Below are positions 15,382 to 24,686 of a DNA stretch of 64,000 bases, piece by piece (position 1 is the stretch's first letter; each line of letters opens with the position of its first letter). Location of the stretch: assembly GCF_027107535.1 (NCBI RefSeq), contig NZ_CP114283.1:5332001-5396000 (forward strand), given 5' to 3'. The position numbers and the translations under genes were made by a program. The DNA comes from Streptomyces aurantiacus. GTDB lineage: Bacteria; Actinomycetota; Actinomycetes; Streptomycetales; Streptomycetaceae. Under the pieces are notes generated by a model. The model was given only the letters and a program-made list of their open reading frames with translations. It was not told where the DNA came from and ran no database searches.

Positions 15382-18300
15382 ATGCCGCGCAGGGAACGAC
15401 CGCTGAACGCTGGGAGCGGTCCGTTGTTCGCATTTGCCACAGAGCTACGGCAGTTGAGACGGAAGGCGGGAAATCCGCCGTACCGGAGGCTGGCGGAGCA
15501 GGCTCATTATTCGATTTCGACGCTGTCCTCCGCCGCCTCCGGACAGCGGCTGCCGACGCTGGCTGTGACCCTGGCGTACGTGCACGCCTGCGACGGGGAC
15601 GTCGAGGAGTGGCGGAAGCGCTGGCGGGCGGCCGCGGAGCTTCTGGGCGAGGTGTATCCGGAGTCCGGGCCGGGGGCCGAGGGCGGGCCGGTTCCGCCGT
15701 ACGCGGGGCTGCGGTCCTTCCGGGAGCAGGACACCGAGTGGTTCTTCGGGCGGGAACGGCTGCTGGAGGAGCTGGTCGGGCGGCTGGAGCGGCAGCGGTT
15801 CGTGATGGTGATCGGGACTTCGGGGTCGGGCAAGTCGTCGCTGTTGCGCGCCGGGCTGGTGCCGCACCTTGAGGCGGCCGCGTCGACGGTGGTCGTACTG
15901 ACACCGGGGGCGCGGCCCCTGGAGGAGTGCGCAGTGCGGCTGGGGGCGATGGCGGGCCTCACCCCGGGTGCCCTGTACGAGGAGCTGAGGGAGGATCCGA
16001 AGAACCTGGGACGCCTGGTGCGGCAGATCACCGCACGGTCCGGCCCGACGGACGGGGACGGCGGCGGGGACGGCGAACTGGTGCTGGTCGTCGACCAGTT
16101 CGAGGAAGCCTTCACCCTCTGTCAGGACACGGCCGAGCGGGACGTCTTCATCGAGGCCCTCGTCTCCGCCTCCTCGGACGACGGCGGCCGATGTCGCGTC
16201 GCGCTGGGCGTACGCGCCGACTTCTACGCGCACTGCACACGCCACGCGCCCCTGGTGGAGGCGATCCGCGACGCACAGGTCCCCGTCGGGCCGATGAGCC
16301 TGGACGAACTGCGCCGTGCCGTGGTGCAGCCCGCTCAGCGGGCCGGGCTGACCATCGAGGGTGCGCTGCTGGCGACGCTCATCGCGCAGGCACACGGCCA
16401 GGCGGGCGTGCTGCCTCTTCTGTCGCACGCACTGCTGCAGACCTGGCGGCGACGACGGGGCACGGCACTGACCCTGGACGCGTTCGAGGCGGCGGGCGGC
16501 CTGGAGGGCGCCTTGGCGCGCACCGCAGAGGAGTTCTACCAGGAGCTGGCCGCGGGACGGCAGAAGCTGGCCCGGCAGGTGTTCGTACGGCTGACCGCGC
16601 TGGGGGACGGCACGGAGGACACCCGGCGCCCGGCCCGCCTGGAGGAGTTGGCCGGGTTGGCCGGGCAAGGTGAAGGCGACAGTGGAGAGGACGACGGCAG
16701 CGAGGTCCGTGCCGTATTGGAGCTGGCGGCAGGCGCCCGACTGCTCACCCTGGACCGCGAGCGGGTGGAGCTGGCCCACGAGGCGCTGATCCGCTGCTGG
16801 CCCCGCCTGCACGGCTGGCTGACCGAGGACCGTGAGGCCACCCGGACCGCGCGCCACCTCACCGACGCCGCCCAGACCTGGGAGGCGCTGGGCCGGGAAC
16901 CTGGCGCCCTCTACCGCGGCACCCGCCTCGCTCTGGCCGCCGGGCTCGACCGTACGACGATGTCCGTGCCGGAGCGGGAGTTCCTCGACGCCGGTCTGGC
17001 CGCCCAGGCGGCGGAACAGGCGGCGGTGCGGCGCCGGGCCCGCTTCCGGCGCCTGGGCCTGGGGTTGTTGAGCGTCCTGCTCGTCCTGACGACCACGACC
17101 GCGGCTCTCGCCGTACGGGCGCAGCGAGCCGCGGACCAGCAGCGTGACGTGGCCGGTTCCCAGCGGGTCGCCGAACGGGCCGCGGCGCTGCGGACGGTCA
17201 ACCCGGCGCTGGCCGCCCAGTTGAGCCTGGCCGCCTACCGCCTGTCGCCCACCCCCGAGGCGCGCGGCAGTGTACTCAGCTCCTTCGCCACTCCATACGC
17301 CACCCAGCTGACCGGCGAACAGGGCGCCGTCACCGCGGTGGCGTTCAGCGCCGACGGCCGCGTGCTGGTCACCGGCGATGCCGACCGGACCGTGCGACTA
17401 CGGCGGGTGCCTGATCCGCACCGGCCGGCCGGGCCGGTCACTCTGGGGCGCAGCGGCGGCACCGTACGCACGGTCGCCGTTAGCCCCGACGGGCGGCTTG
17501 TGGCTGCCGGGGGCGAGGACGGGACGACGACGGTGTGGGACATCGGCGACGCACGGCGGCCCCGGCTCGCGGCACGACTGCCGGGCGGCGCCGGTCCGGT
17601 CGTCGGGGCGGGGTTCGGCTTCGGGGCCGGCGCTGACGGGCGTACCCTCGCGGTCGCCGCCCGTGACGGAATCCAGGTGTGGCGGCTGTCGAATCCGCGC
17701 CGGCCGCGCGGCCTCGGCACCCTGCACACGGGCACCGACGTCACCGCGGTGGCGTTCCACCGGGACGGGCGGACGGTGGCCACGGGGCACGGCGACGGTG
17801 CGATGCGGCTGTGGGAATCGGCGAGGTCGGGTGAGCGACTGCGTCGGCTTTCGACCGTCCCCGGCCGGACCAGCAAGGCTGACCAGAACGACGAGGCCGG
17901 CACAACGGGCGGGACAGGCGCAGCTGACCAGAACGACGAGGCCGACACGACGGGCCACGTCAGCCGCTTCGGCCGCGCCGCCCGTGTCGGCCACACCGGC
18001 CAGGTGAACGCCATGGCGTTCGCTTCCGACGGGCGTCACCTCGCCACCGGCGGCGCCGACTTCACCGTACGGTTGTGGGACGTGAGCAGGCCGGGCCCAC
18101 CCCGCCAGACACAGACACTCGCCACACACACCGACGCGGTCAACGCCGTCGCTTTCAGTCCCGAGGGTCGTCAACTGGCCACGGCCGGCAGCGACGCGAC
18201 CGTACGCCGGTGGAATGTGAGCCGTTCCGGCACCGCGCGTGAAGCGGCGGTACTCTCGGGGCACACCGGCGGCGTCGGTTCGCTGGCCTTCGGCCCCGGG

Positions 18301-19395
18301 GGCCGCACGCTGGCCAGCGGCAGCGAGGACCAGAGCACCCGCCTGTGGGACCTGCCCGGCCCCGCGCTGATCGGCCACACCAGTTCGCTCTGCTCCCTCG
18401 CCTTCAGCCCTGACGGCCGACTGCTCGCAAGCGCCAGTTACGACGGCACTGTGCGCCTGTGGAACCTCGCGGACAAGCGCCGCCCACGCGAACTGCCCCC
18501 ACTCACCGGCCACACCGGGCCCGTCCAGGCGGTCGCCTTCCACCCCGACGGCCGCACCCTGGTCAGCGCCGGCGCCGACGGCACCCTGCGACTGTGGGCC
18601 CTGGGAGCGGCAGACGGCCGCCGCGTCCGCCCGCTGAACGCGGTCCCCGCCCGGATCGGCACCGTCAACACGCTCACGTTCAGCCCCGACGGACGCACCC
18701 TGGCCACCGGCGGCGAGCAGGGCACCGTACGCCTCTGGGACGCGACGGACGTACACCGTCCCCGCCCGCTGTCCGCCCTGCGTGGAACCGGTGCGGTGGA
18801 CTCCGTGGCGTTCGCCCCCGACGGCCGCACCCTGGCCGTGGCCGGCCGACACCGCACGGCCGCTCTCTGGGACGTCACCAGCCGACGGCACCCGTCCCGC
18901 CTCGCGGCTCTCATCGGCCACACCGGCGCGGTGAAGTCGGTCGCCTTCGCCCCCGACGGCCGCACCCTGGCCACCGGCAGCGAGGACCGCACCGTACGCG
19001 TCTGGAACCTCACCGACCTCCGCCACCCGTATTCTCGCGACCGCCTGACCGGCTATACCGATGGCGTCATGTCCGTCGCCTTCACTCCGGACGGCCGGGG
19101 GCTGGCCGCCGCGAGTTCCGACAAGAAGGTGCGGATGTACAGCCTGACAGCCCGCGGCGAGGTCCGGGAACCAGTGCTGCTGACCGCCCACACGAAGCCG
19201 GTGGACAGCCTCGCTCTCAGCCCTGACGGACGCACCCTGGCCACCGGCAGCCAGGACTGGACCGTCCTGCTCTGGGACCCCGACACCGAACGCGCCGCGT
19301 CCCGGATCTGCGCCACAGCCTTCCCGACGATCACCCGCGCCGAATGGCGTCAGTACTTCCCTCAGTGGACGTACCGGCCACCGTGCGGGAATTGA
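15382..19395 (+). CDS. HTH - nSTAND1 NTPase - WD40-repeat protein
   Basis: A 1337-residue signalling protein. Residues 10-70 are an Xre-type helix-turn-helix; residues 110-540 are an nSTAND1 NTPase with P-loop GTSGSGKSS near residue 145 and Walker-B-like LVLVVDQFEEAF; a single membrane helix (LGLGLLSVLLVLTTTTAAL) lies at about 560-580; residues 635-1320 hold about 14 WD40 repeats (recurrent 'FSPDGRTLATGSxDxTVRLW'). Such proteins are common in Streptomyces and are thought to be STAND-type switches whose propeller senses a ligand or partner; some relatives act in conflict systems. No effector domain (TIR, protease, nuclease) is attached or encoded next to it. GGGGAGG precedes ATG 15382. Confidence 0.9.
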   Translation: MPRRERPLNAGSGPLFAFATELRQLRRKAGNPPYRRLAEQAHYSISTLSSAASGQRLPTLAVTLAYVHACDGDVEEWRKRWRAAAELLGEVYPESGPGAEGGPVPPYAGLRSFREQDTEWFFGRERLLEELVGRLERQRFVMVIGTSGSGKSSLLRAGLVPHLEAAASTVVVLTPGARPLEECAVRLGAMAGLTPGALYEELREDPKNLGRLVRQITARSGPTDGDGGGDGELVLVVDQFEEAFTLCQDTAERDVFIEALVSASSDDGGRCRVALGVRADFYAHCTRHAPLVEAIRDAQVPVGPMSLDELRRAVVQPAQRAGLTIEGALLATLIAQAHGQAGVLPLLSHALLQTWRRRRGTALTLDAFEAAGGLEGALARTAEEFYQELAAGRQKLARQVFVRLTALGDGTEDTRRPARLEELAGLAGQGEGDSGEDDGSEVRAVLELAAGARLLTLDRERVELAHEALIRCWPRLHGWLTEDREATRTARHLTDAAQTWEALGREPGALYRGTRLALAAGLDRTTMSVPEREFLDAGLAAQAAEQAAVRRRARFRRLGLGLLSVLLVLTTTTAALAVRAQRAADQQRDVAGSQRVAERAAALRTVNPALAAQLSLAAYRLSPTPEARGSVLSSFATPYATQLTGEQGAVTAVAFSADGRVLVTGDADRTVRLRRVPDPHRPAGPVTLGRSGGTVRTVAVSPDGRLVAAGGEDGTTTVWDIGDARRPRLAARLPGGAGPVVGAGFGFGAGADGRTLAVAARDGIQVWRLSNPRRPRGLGTLHTGTDVTAVAFHRDGRTVATGHGDGAMRLWESARSGERLRRLSTVPGRTSKADQNDEAGTTGGTGAADQNDEADTTGHVSRFGRAARVGHTGQVNAMAFASDGRHLATGGADFTVRLWDVSRPGPPRQTQTLATHTDAVNAVAFSPEGRQLATAGSDATVRRWNVSRSGTAREAAVLSGHTGGVGSLAFGPGGRTLASGSEDQSTRLWDLPGPALIGHTSSLCSLAFSPDGRLLASASYDGTVRLWNLADKRRPRELPPLTGHTGPVQAVAFHPDGRTLVSAGADGTLRLWALGAADGRRVRPLNAVPARIGTVNTLTFSPDGRTLATGGEQGTVRLWDATDVHRPRPLSALRGTGAVDSVAFAPDGRTLAVAGRHRTAALWDVTSRRHPSRLAALIGHTGAVKSVAFAPDGRTLATGSEDRTVRVWNLTDLRHPYSRDRLTGYTDGVMSVAFTPDGRGLAAASSDKKVRMYSLTARGEVREPVLLTAHTKPVDSLALSPDGRTLATGSQDWTVLLWDPDTERAASRICATAFPTITRAEWRQYFPQWTYRPPCGN

Positions 19396-20335
19396 GGGCA
19401 GGCCCGGAGCATTGCACGAGCGACGGCGACATGCGGCAATCAGCTGTTCATCGCCAATGCCGGATTCAACGCACCCCACGACGCGGAACTGCAGCGCGGA
19501 ACCATCAACCTCGACGCCCTCACCCCGCGCCCCCGGCACCACTGAGCAACCCTGGGAGCCTCAAGAACTGCCAAGCGGGCTCAGGTCGGCGCGGACGGCG
19601 AACGCAACCACTACTGGTCTCGGCTACACGGCGTACGCCACCGACGGAACGATGAAGATCGGAACGCTGGCAGGACGAGCGCCGCCGTGGACAGGACCGG
19701 TGGATGGAGTCGGCTGCGGTGGTCGGGGCAGCCGGCCTGGTGGCAGCGCAGTGCGGAGCCCCGCGCCCCTGGAATCCGCCGAGCCGGCAGGGGCTCCCGG
19801 TAGCGTCCTGCGGAATCCGCAGCAGCGAAGGGACGCATCCGCTGGTGGGCATGGGCATCATCGGGCAGTCGGCCGGGCTGTGCGGCTCCGTCAGGCGAAG
19901 CCGCCTCCTCGGGCAGCCGACGGACTGCCCTACGTGAGCGGCTGCGGGCCGCCGCTTCCGTGCCACAGGCCCAAGTACCGTGCAGGGCGCCGCACATGCG
20001 CGTGCCGCCACGCTTTGACACCGTCCGCATCCTGAGATGGGGTGGCTTCGGACCGTCTGTCGCGCTGGGCCAGGGCTATGCTGCTGTAAAGGCGTCCCAG
20101 ACCCCGGCGGCTTGTCGTTCCACGACACAGATGGCTGCGGGGAGTGGACCTTTCGTCCGTCACCCGGCGCATCCCTGGAGGGAACCGGGTGGATCCCCTG
20201 TCCTGTTGCGAGGCCCTCGGACCGGCCCTCGTTCTGCCTCCGCCGAACGTACGCCCCTGCCGACAGCGCGCCGAGAGGGGCCGGGAAACCCGGTGTCCCC
20301 ATCTCGCTGCCGGGTGGTCTTCGAACCGAGGCGTC
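19396..20335. other. Long stretch without a convincing gene
   Basis: Some 940 bases between the WD40 gene and the STAS gene. Open frames exist on both strands but have poor codon bias and no recognisable motif. Just after the WD40 stop one frame reads CGNQLFIANAGFNAPHDAEL and ends quickly, which may be a relic. The last ~250 bases presumably carry the promoter of the STAS-led operon. Confidence 0.45.
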
Positions 20336-20761
20336 ATGCCTGTCCCACAGCTCACCATTTGCCGCCATGACCGACGGAAGAGAGCACTGATCACCCTGGC
20401 AGGTGAGATCGGCCTGGAATCGGCACCGCTGCTGCACGCGGCACTGGCGCGATGCCTGAGCGACGGCATCCGCATCGTCGATGTCGACCTCACCCCCGTG
20501 ACCTTCTCCGACTGCAGCGGCCTCAACGCCTTCCTCTACGCCGCGCAGCGGACCACAGAGGCCGGCGGGGTCCTACGACTGCACAACCCGCCGCCGTCAC
20601 TGGGGCTCATCCTCGAACTCACCGGCTGCGGGTTCCTGCTTCTCGGCCTTCCGCTCCGGCATCTGTCACCGTCTCTCGAGGACGTCCCTGCCCCGGCCGC
20701 TCCAGCCCTGCCGCCCCGGAGCGTTCCGCCGGCGCCCGTCCTCTCCGGCGATGCGCGGTGA
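20336..20761 (+). CDS. STAS-domain anti-sigma factor antagonist
   Basis: A 141-residue SpoIIAA/RsbV-like protein. The core ALITLAGEIGLESAPLLHAAL is the first strand-helix of the STAS fold, and VDVDLTPVTFSDCSGLNAF holds the phosphorylation loop: the usual D-S-S/T-G reads D-C-S-G, so the second serine is the likely phosphoacceptor. A Pro/Ala-rich tail of about 25 residues is family-typical. Partner kinases (RsbW-like) are not in the window. Context with ANTAR and a SigB/F-type sigma gene suggests a general-stress partner-switching role. The next reading frame starts close by and may be translationally coupled. Confidence 0.85.
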   Translation: MPVPQLTICRHDRRKRALITLAGEIGLESAPLLHAALARCLSDGIRIVDVDLTPVTFSDCSGLNAFLYAAQRTTEAGGVLRLHNPPPSLGLILELTGCGFLLLGLPLRHLSPSLEDVPAPAAPALPPRSVPPAPVLSGDAR

Positions 20762-20817
20762 AGGCCCAGCCCAGGCAGGGGCAGCCGCACCAACCCCCTG
20801 CAGGCGAGCCGTCGACC

Positions 20818-21423
20818 ATGGACGCGGTGCGGTTGCGCCGCGTGAACCGCTGGCTGGCACAGGGCCTGAGCGGGGAGTTGGCGGATCTGTACGTCGACTC
20901 CCGCGAGACGTCCGCCCCCGAGGCATACCGCAGCAGCAGCCGCCAGCACTTCCTGAACCGTCTCACCGGTGACATCCGCCGACCGGGGTTCGCCATGGTG
21001 ATCGCGGAGACGGACCACCTGGTGGGATGCGCCTTCGGGTGCCCGGTGAGCCGTAACGGCTTCTGGTGGCTCGGGTTCGACGGAGCACTACCGCAGAGCA
21101 TCGAACAGCTCACCGCCTCCGGCGGCGTCTTCGCGATCACCAGCATCCTGGTCCAGCCACACCCACAGGACCAGGACGCCGCCCGCCATTTGCAGGAGCG
21201 GCTGCTGAGCGACCACCAGGCATCCCTCGGCACCACCTTGGTGGATCAGAACGATCACCCGACCCTCGCCTCACTCCGCTCCTGGGGATGGCTGAACGTC
21301 GGAGTGATGCGGCGGCCAGCGGGCCCAACCATGTTCCACGCGCTGGTACTCCCCCTCGGGGAACGCACCACGGCGCGACTGGAGGGCCTGGCACACGACG
21401 CCTGGACACCGTGGCCCGGATGA
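20818..21423 (+). CDS. GNAT-like acetyltransferase of unknown substrate
   Basis: A 201-residue protein beginning MDAVRLRRVNRWLAQGL. It has a GNAT-like core: FAMVIAETDHLVGCAFG (beta strands 2-3), VFAITSILVQPHPQDQDAARHLQERLL (strand 4 and the acetyl-CoA-binding helix, with a degenerate Q/RxxGxG), and TLVDQNDHPTLASLRSWGW (the NxxAxxxYxxxGF-like element). The catalytic residue cannot be assigned. ATG 20818 is preferred by comparison with remembered homologues; a GTG at 20758 overlapping the STAS stop would add 20 residues. The stop overlaps the next gene's ATG (ATGA), so it sits in an operon with the STAS and GAF-ANTAR genes. Confidence 0.7.
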   Translation: MDAVRLRRVNRWLAQGLSGELADLYVDSRETSAPEAYRSSSRQHFLNRLTGDIRRPGFAMVIAETDHLVGCAFGCPVSRNGFWWLGFDGALPQSIEQLTASGGVFAITSILVQPHPQDQDAARHLQERLLSDHQASLGTTLVDQNDHPTLASLRSWGWLNVGVMRRPAGPTMFHALVLPLGERTTARLEGLAHDAWTPWPG

Positions 21424-22181
21424 GGGCCGACAGCCGCTCGGCCCGTATCCAGGTGCTGGTCGCCGAACACGCAGCCCGACGCGGCACCCGGCCCAGTGTG
21501 GTCGATGTGTGCGCCGCGGCCGTGGCTGCCCTCCCAGTCGGCGGAGCGGGGATATCGGCGATGTCCCGGACCGCTGCAAGCCATCCGCTGTGCAGCACCG
21601 ACACCATCAGCGAGCAACTGGAGGAGCTCCAGCTCACCCTGGGTGAAGGACCCTGCGTTGACGCCTTCACCCAGGGCTCGGCCGTTCTGACGCCCGATCT
21701 GCTCACCGGTGAACTGCAGGACCGCTGGACCGTGTTCGCCGATGCCGCCCTGGACGCCGGCGCACGCGCCGTCTTCGCGCTCCCCTTGCAGATCGGGGCG
21801 ATCAGCCCGGGAGTTCTGGACCTGTACGCCAACACCCCCACCGTGCTGGACGCGGAGGAACTGGCCGACGCACTGGCGTTCGCCGATCTCGCCACGCTGC
21901 TCCTGCTCGATGCGCGTATCGAGGAGACGGGCGCGCCGGTCGACGGAGCACTGGCAGATCGAGGCTTCGAGGACCTGGGCGGATACCGGGCGGAAATCGA
22001 CCAGGCCACCGGCATTCTCACCGTCCAGCTCGAAGTCGGCATCGACGAAGCCTTCGTCCGGCTGCGCGCCTACGCCTATACACAGGGACGCCGGCTAGCC
22101 GACGTGGCCGCCGACGTGGTGGCCCACCGGCTCCGTTTCTCCCCCCACACGGAGCCCAGAGGGACCGATGAGGAATCCTGA
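21420..22181 (+). CDS. GAF-ANTAR domain protein (1)
   Basis: A 253-residue protein. Residues 10-165 resemble a GAF domain (GAGISAMS, LTLGEGPCVDAF, AVFALPLQIGAISPGVLDLY), and residues 185-245 are an ANTAR RNA-binding domain (ATGILTVQLEVGIDEAFVRLRAYAYTQGR, DVAADVV). ANTAR proteins bind paired hexanucleotide hairpins in mRNA leaders and prevent termination; the GAF domain would sense a ligand or redox state. It overlaps the GNAT-like gene by four bases and is followed 77 bases later by a second GAF-ANTAR gene. No target hairpins are obvious nearby. Confidence 0.88.
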   Translation: MRADSRSARIQVLVAEHAARRGTRPSVVDVCAAAVAALPVGGAGISAMSRTAASHPLCSTDTISEQLEELQLTLGEGPCVDAFTQGSAVLTPDLLTGELQDRWTVFADAALDAGARAVFALPLQIGAISPGVLDLYANTPTVLDAEELADALAFADLATLLLLDARIEETGAPVDGALADRGFEDLGGYRAEIDQATGILTVQLEVGIDEAFVRLRAYAYTQGRRLADVAADVVAHRLRFSPHTEPRGTDEES

Positions 22182-22258
22182 CGCACCGGTGGCATCCGAT
22201 GCACGTGCAGTGCTTCCCGCCTCTTCCGGCGGGACTGGTCTCAATCGAGGGTGACACG

Positions 22259-22975
22259 ATGAACCAGCAACTCCTGGCCAAGACCTTCGTCGAACTGGCG
22301 GACAACCTGGTCGCCGATTTCGACCTGATCGACTTCCTGCGTCTGCTCACCGACCGCTGCGTCGGCATGCTCGGCGTCAGTGCGGCCGGGGTGCTGCTCG
22401 CCGACCGCGACGGCAAACTCCGGGTGATGGCCGCCTCCGACGAACGGGTACGTCTGCTGGAACTCTTCCAGCTCCAGAACGACGAAGGACCCTGCCTGGA
22501 GTGCTCCCGCACCGGGGTGCCAGTGATCGTCCCCGACCTGACCCGCGAGGTCGACCGCTGGCCGCACTTCGCCACAGCGGCCCACCGCAGCGGATTCGGC
22601 GCCGTCCAGGCCCTGCCCATGCGCCTGCGGGACGAGACCGTCGGCGCGCTGAACCTCTTCCGCGCCGACCCCGGCCCTTTCGATCCTGCCGCCACCCTCA
22701 TCGGCCAGGCCCTGGCTGACGTCGCCACCATCAGCCTCCTTCAACAACGCTCCACCGACCGCAGCACTGTCCTCAACGAACAACTCCAGACGGCGTTGAA
22801 CAGCCGCGTACTGATCGAGCAGGCCAAGGGGAAACTCGCTGAACGCCACAACATCGACATGGAACAGGCCTTCACCGCGCTGCGCGGCTATGCCCGCTCC
22901 CACAACCGCCGCCTGTCCGATGTGGCCCGCGCCTTCATCGACGACTCCGCATCCCTCCCCGGCTTGGTGGCCTGA
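22259..22975 (+). CDS. GAF-ANTAR domain protein (2)
   Basis: A 238-residue paralogue of the preceding gene. The GAF domain covers about residues 10-165 (DFDLIDFLRLLTDRCVGMLG, AAGVLLADRDGKLRVMAAS, NDEGPCLECSRTG, VGALNLFRADPGPF) and the ANTAR domain residues 175-230 (LNSRVLIEQAKGKLAERHNID, AFTALRGYARSHNRRLSDVA). GAGGGTGA lies before ATG 22259. The canonical 'RVxIEQAKGxLAER' ANTAR signature is cleaner here than in the first copy, so this one is the more certain RNA binder. Confidence 0.92.
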   Translation: MNQQLLAKTFVELADNLVADFDLIDFLRLLTDRCVGMLGVSAAGVLLADRDGKLRVMAASDERVRLLELFQLQNDEGPCLECSRTGVPVIVPDLTREVDRWPHFATAAHRSGFGAVQALPMRLRDETVGALNLFRADPGPFDPAATLIGQALADVATISLLQQRSTDRSTVLNEQLQTALNSRVLIEQAKGKLAERHNIDMEQAFTALRGYARSHNRRLSDVARAFIDDSASLPGLVA

Positions 22976-23394
22976 CACCGCCGCCGAGGCCGTGATCGCA
23001 CGCAGCCTCCCCGGTCGAGAAGATCGCCTCCAGCCGTTGCCAGGTGGCGAGGATCAACGGCGAGATGGACTACGTGACCGACCCGGTGTGTCGTCCGCGG
23101 TTCAAGGACTGCTCTCGCTGGGCACACCCCTTCATCGCGCTGGGCCTGTCCCATGTTTCGTTCGGTTGTTTCGTTCGGTGACTCAGCCGAGCGGAACGTC
23201 CTCCTCGGAGCCGGGCAGCAAGCAGCCGGCCGGTGATGGGCTGCTCCGGACCCGCCCTCCGGCGTGCGGGAACCGCACTGCCCGACTTTTACCGAGGTCG
23301 GCGCCACAGCAAGCCCGTGACGACCGCTGCGGAGCAAGCCTGTGCGGTGTGGCAGCGCCGTCTCCGTGGGGCGCGGCATTGCCAACCTGAATCG
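22976..23394. other. Gap without a recognisable gene
   Basis: About 420 bases between the second GAF-ANTAR gene and the membrane-protein gene stop. Short open frames are present on both strands, none with a ribosome site and family motif. A fragment reading ARINGEMDYVTDPV near 23050 might be debris from an older gene. Confidence 0.4.
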
Positions 23395-23814
23395 TCATTG
23401 AGTAGCCCCGTGGCGGAACCAGTGGTGCTTGTGACGGGGGCGTTCGGCAGGGTCTGCGTCATCCCTCTCCGCCTGCCCCGTCTGCGCGCGGGCGGAGTCG
23501 CGTTCGCTGGTCGGGACGCCGCGTTCCTGTTCGGCTGCGGCTGTCTCGCGCCGCGACTGCTTGAGCCCGCGGCGTGCGGTGCGGCCGCGATGAGCGGCGT
23601 GGCGTGCGCCGCTCAGGATCAGGCTCAGCCCGAGCAGAACCGCCGCACCGACGACGATGCCGTAGAGGAAGAGGGTGCCGGTGGAGCCGGTGACATCGAC
23701 TCCGAAGACGGAGAATCCGCTGGTGAGCTCGTGGGCGCTGCCGCTGTTGGTAAGAACGCCGGCGACGCCGATGACTACCGCGGCGACGAGAATGACAAGT
23801 CCGAGGATGATCAT
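23395..23814 (-). CDS. Small two-helix membrane protein with charged tail
   Basis: A 139-residue protein. It starts with MIILGLVILVAAVVIGVAGV (membrane helix 1), a short loop with SGFSVFGVDVTGST, and a second helix LFLYGIVVGAAVLLGLSLIL; the rest is a hydrophilic tail rich in Arg, Ala and Gln ending HKHHWFRHG. ATG 23814 has GGGAG upstream. Proteins of this form recur next to stress-sigma and ANTAR genes in streptomycetes, but no function is known to me. Confidence 0.75.
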   Translation of the reverse strand: MIILGLVILVAAVVIGVAGVLTNSGSAHELTSGFSVFGVDVTGSTGTLFLYGIVVGAAVLLGLSLILSGARHAAHRGRTARRGLKQSRRETAAAEQERGVPTSERDSARAQTGQAERDDADPAERPRHKHHWFRHGATQ

Positions 23815-23990
23815 GACGTGCTCCCGAGATTTGCTTCCTGTCCCCACGGTAGAACCGTTCTGCCCGGCAGGCCACCACCACGGGTTGCGTCTACCCTGAA
23901 ATGAGGTACTGGCGAGTCCGGAGGACATCGGCACGGCTGGACAGCCCCTCCGGTCCGCCCTTCCGCCACGGCCCCAGGAGGTGTAGCGCC

Positions 23991-24161
23991 ATGATCTTCT
24001 TCCTGGTCCTTCTCGGCGGCGCCATCGCACTGGTCGTCATCGGCGCTGCCGTCGACGGCATGCTGTATCTGCTCTCCACCGGCGTGCTGCTCCTCATCAT
24101 CGCCGTGCTCTACCTGCTCGTGCGCTCGGTATCGCGCTCGCGCCGCCGCCCGGCCGCCTGA
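23991..24161 (+). CDS. Tiny hydrophobic membrane protein
   Basis: A 56-residue peptide: MIFFLVLLGGAIALVVIGAA, a short turn (DGMLYLL) and a second helix VLLLIIAVLYLLV, ending SVSRSRRRPAA. A strong ribosome site (GGAGGTG) lies 9 bases before ATG 23991. Two membrane helices and a basic cytoplasmic tail. Its function is unknown; it belongs with the other very small hydrophobic proteins of this island. Confidence 0.75.
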   Translation: MIFFLVLLGGAIALVVIGAAVDGMLYLLSTGVLLLIIAVLYLLVRSVSRSRRRPAA

Positions 24162-24270
24162 CGCGCGGTGGTGGACGACAGACCGCCGCTCCGCATGCCC
24201 GCATGCGCTCAGTGGAGGGGGCGGGACACTTCGCCGGTTGTGCTGACCAGTGTGTGGTGGCAGCCCGGTC

Positions 24271-24617
24271 TCAAGAGCGAGCCTGGGGGCGCAGCCGGCA
24301 GATCTGGCCTGGGTCACCGAGTTGCAGGCGGTGCCACCGGGCAGAGGCGAAGCAGAACACGCCGAAGAGGACCAGCCCGATCGCGACGGCGACCCGGAAC
24401 CACGGTCCTACCGGTGTCTGAGTGAAGCTGCGGAGCGTCGCGTCCACGTCATGGCCTCGTCCGGGTCGAAGCAGCGGCTGCCACAAGGACGGCGAACCCG
24501 GCCGCAGCGAGTACCACTCCTCGAGCCGCGCCTGACCACGCCCAGGGCGGTAACGGCCTGGCTTCGAAGGGGGTGGCTCATGGTGCCGCTGTCCAGCTGC
24601 CGCGGCAAGCACCGCAT
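24271..24617 (-). pseudogene. Frameshifted C-terminal remnant of a DUF1206 membrane protein
   Basis: One minus frame reads DATLRSFTQTPVGPWFRVAV, then AIGLVLFGVFCFASARWHRL, which is the C-terminal repeat of DUF1206 proteins (xxLRxLAxTPxGPWLLxxVAxGLxxFGxYxxxEARxRR). The upstream part of the same repeat, CFDPDEAM, is found in a different frame, so at least one frameshift separates them, and the N-terminal two thirds of the usual ~270 residues are missing. Interpreted as a decayed gene fragment. Confidence 0.55.
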
Positions 24618-24686
24618 GGCCGTCCGGACGCCGAATACTCCGCCGATGCCTGGTGTCCCGGATCCGCCCGTGTATCCGGGACGTGG

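Noticed and set aside
19396..20335. Several 130-300-codon frames on both strands
   Set aside because: No ribosome site, weak third-position bias and no recognisable domain.
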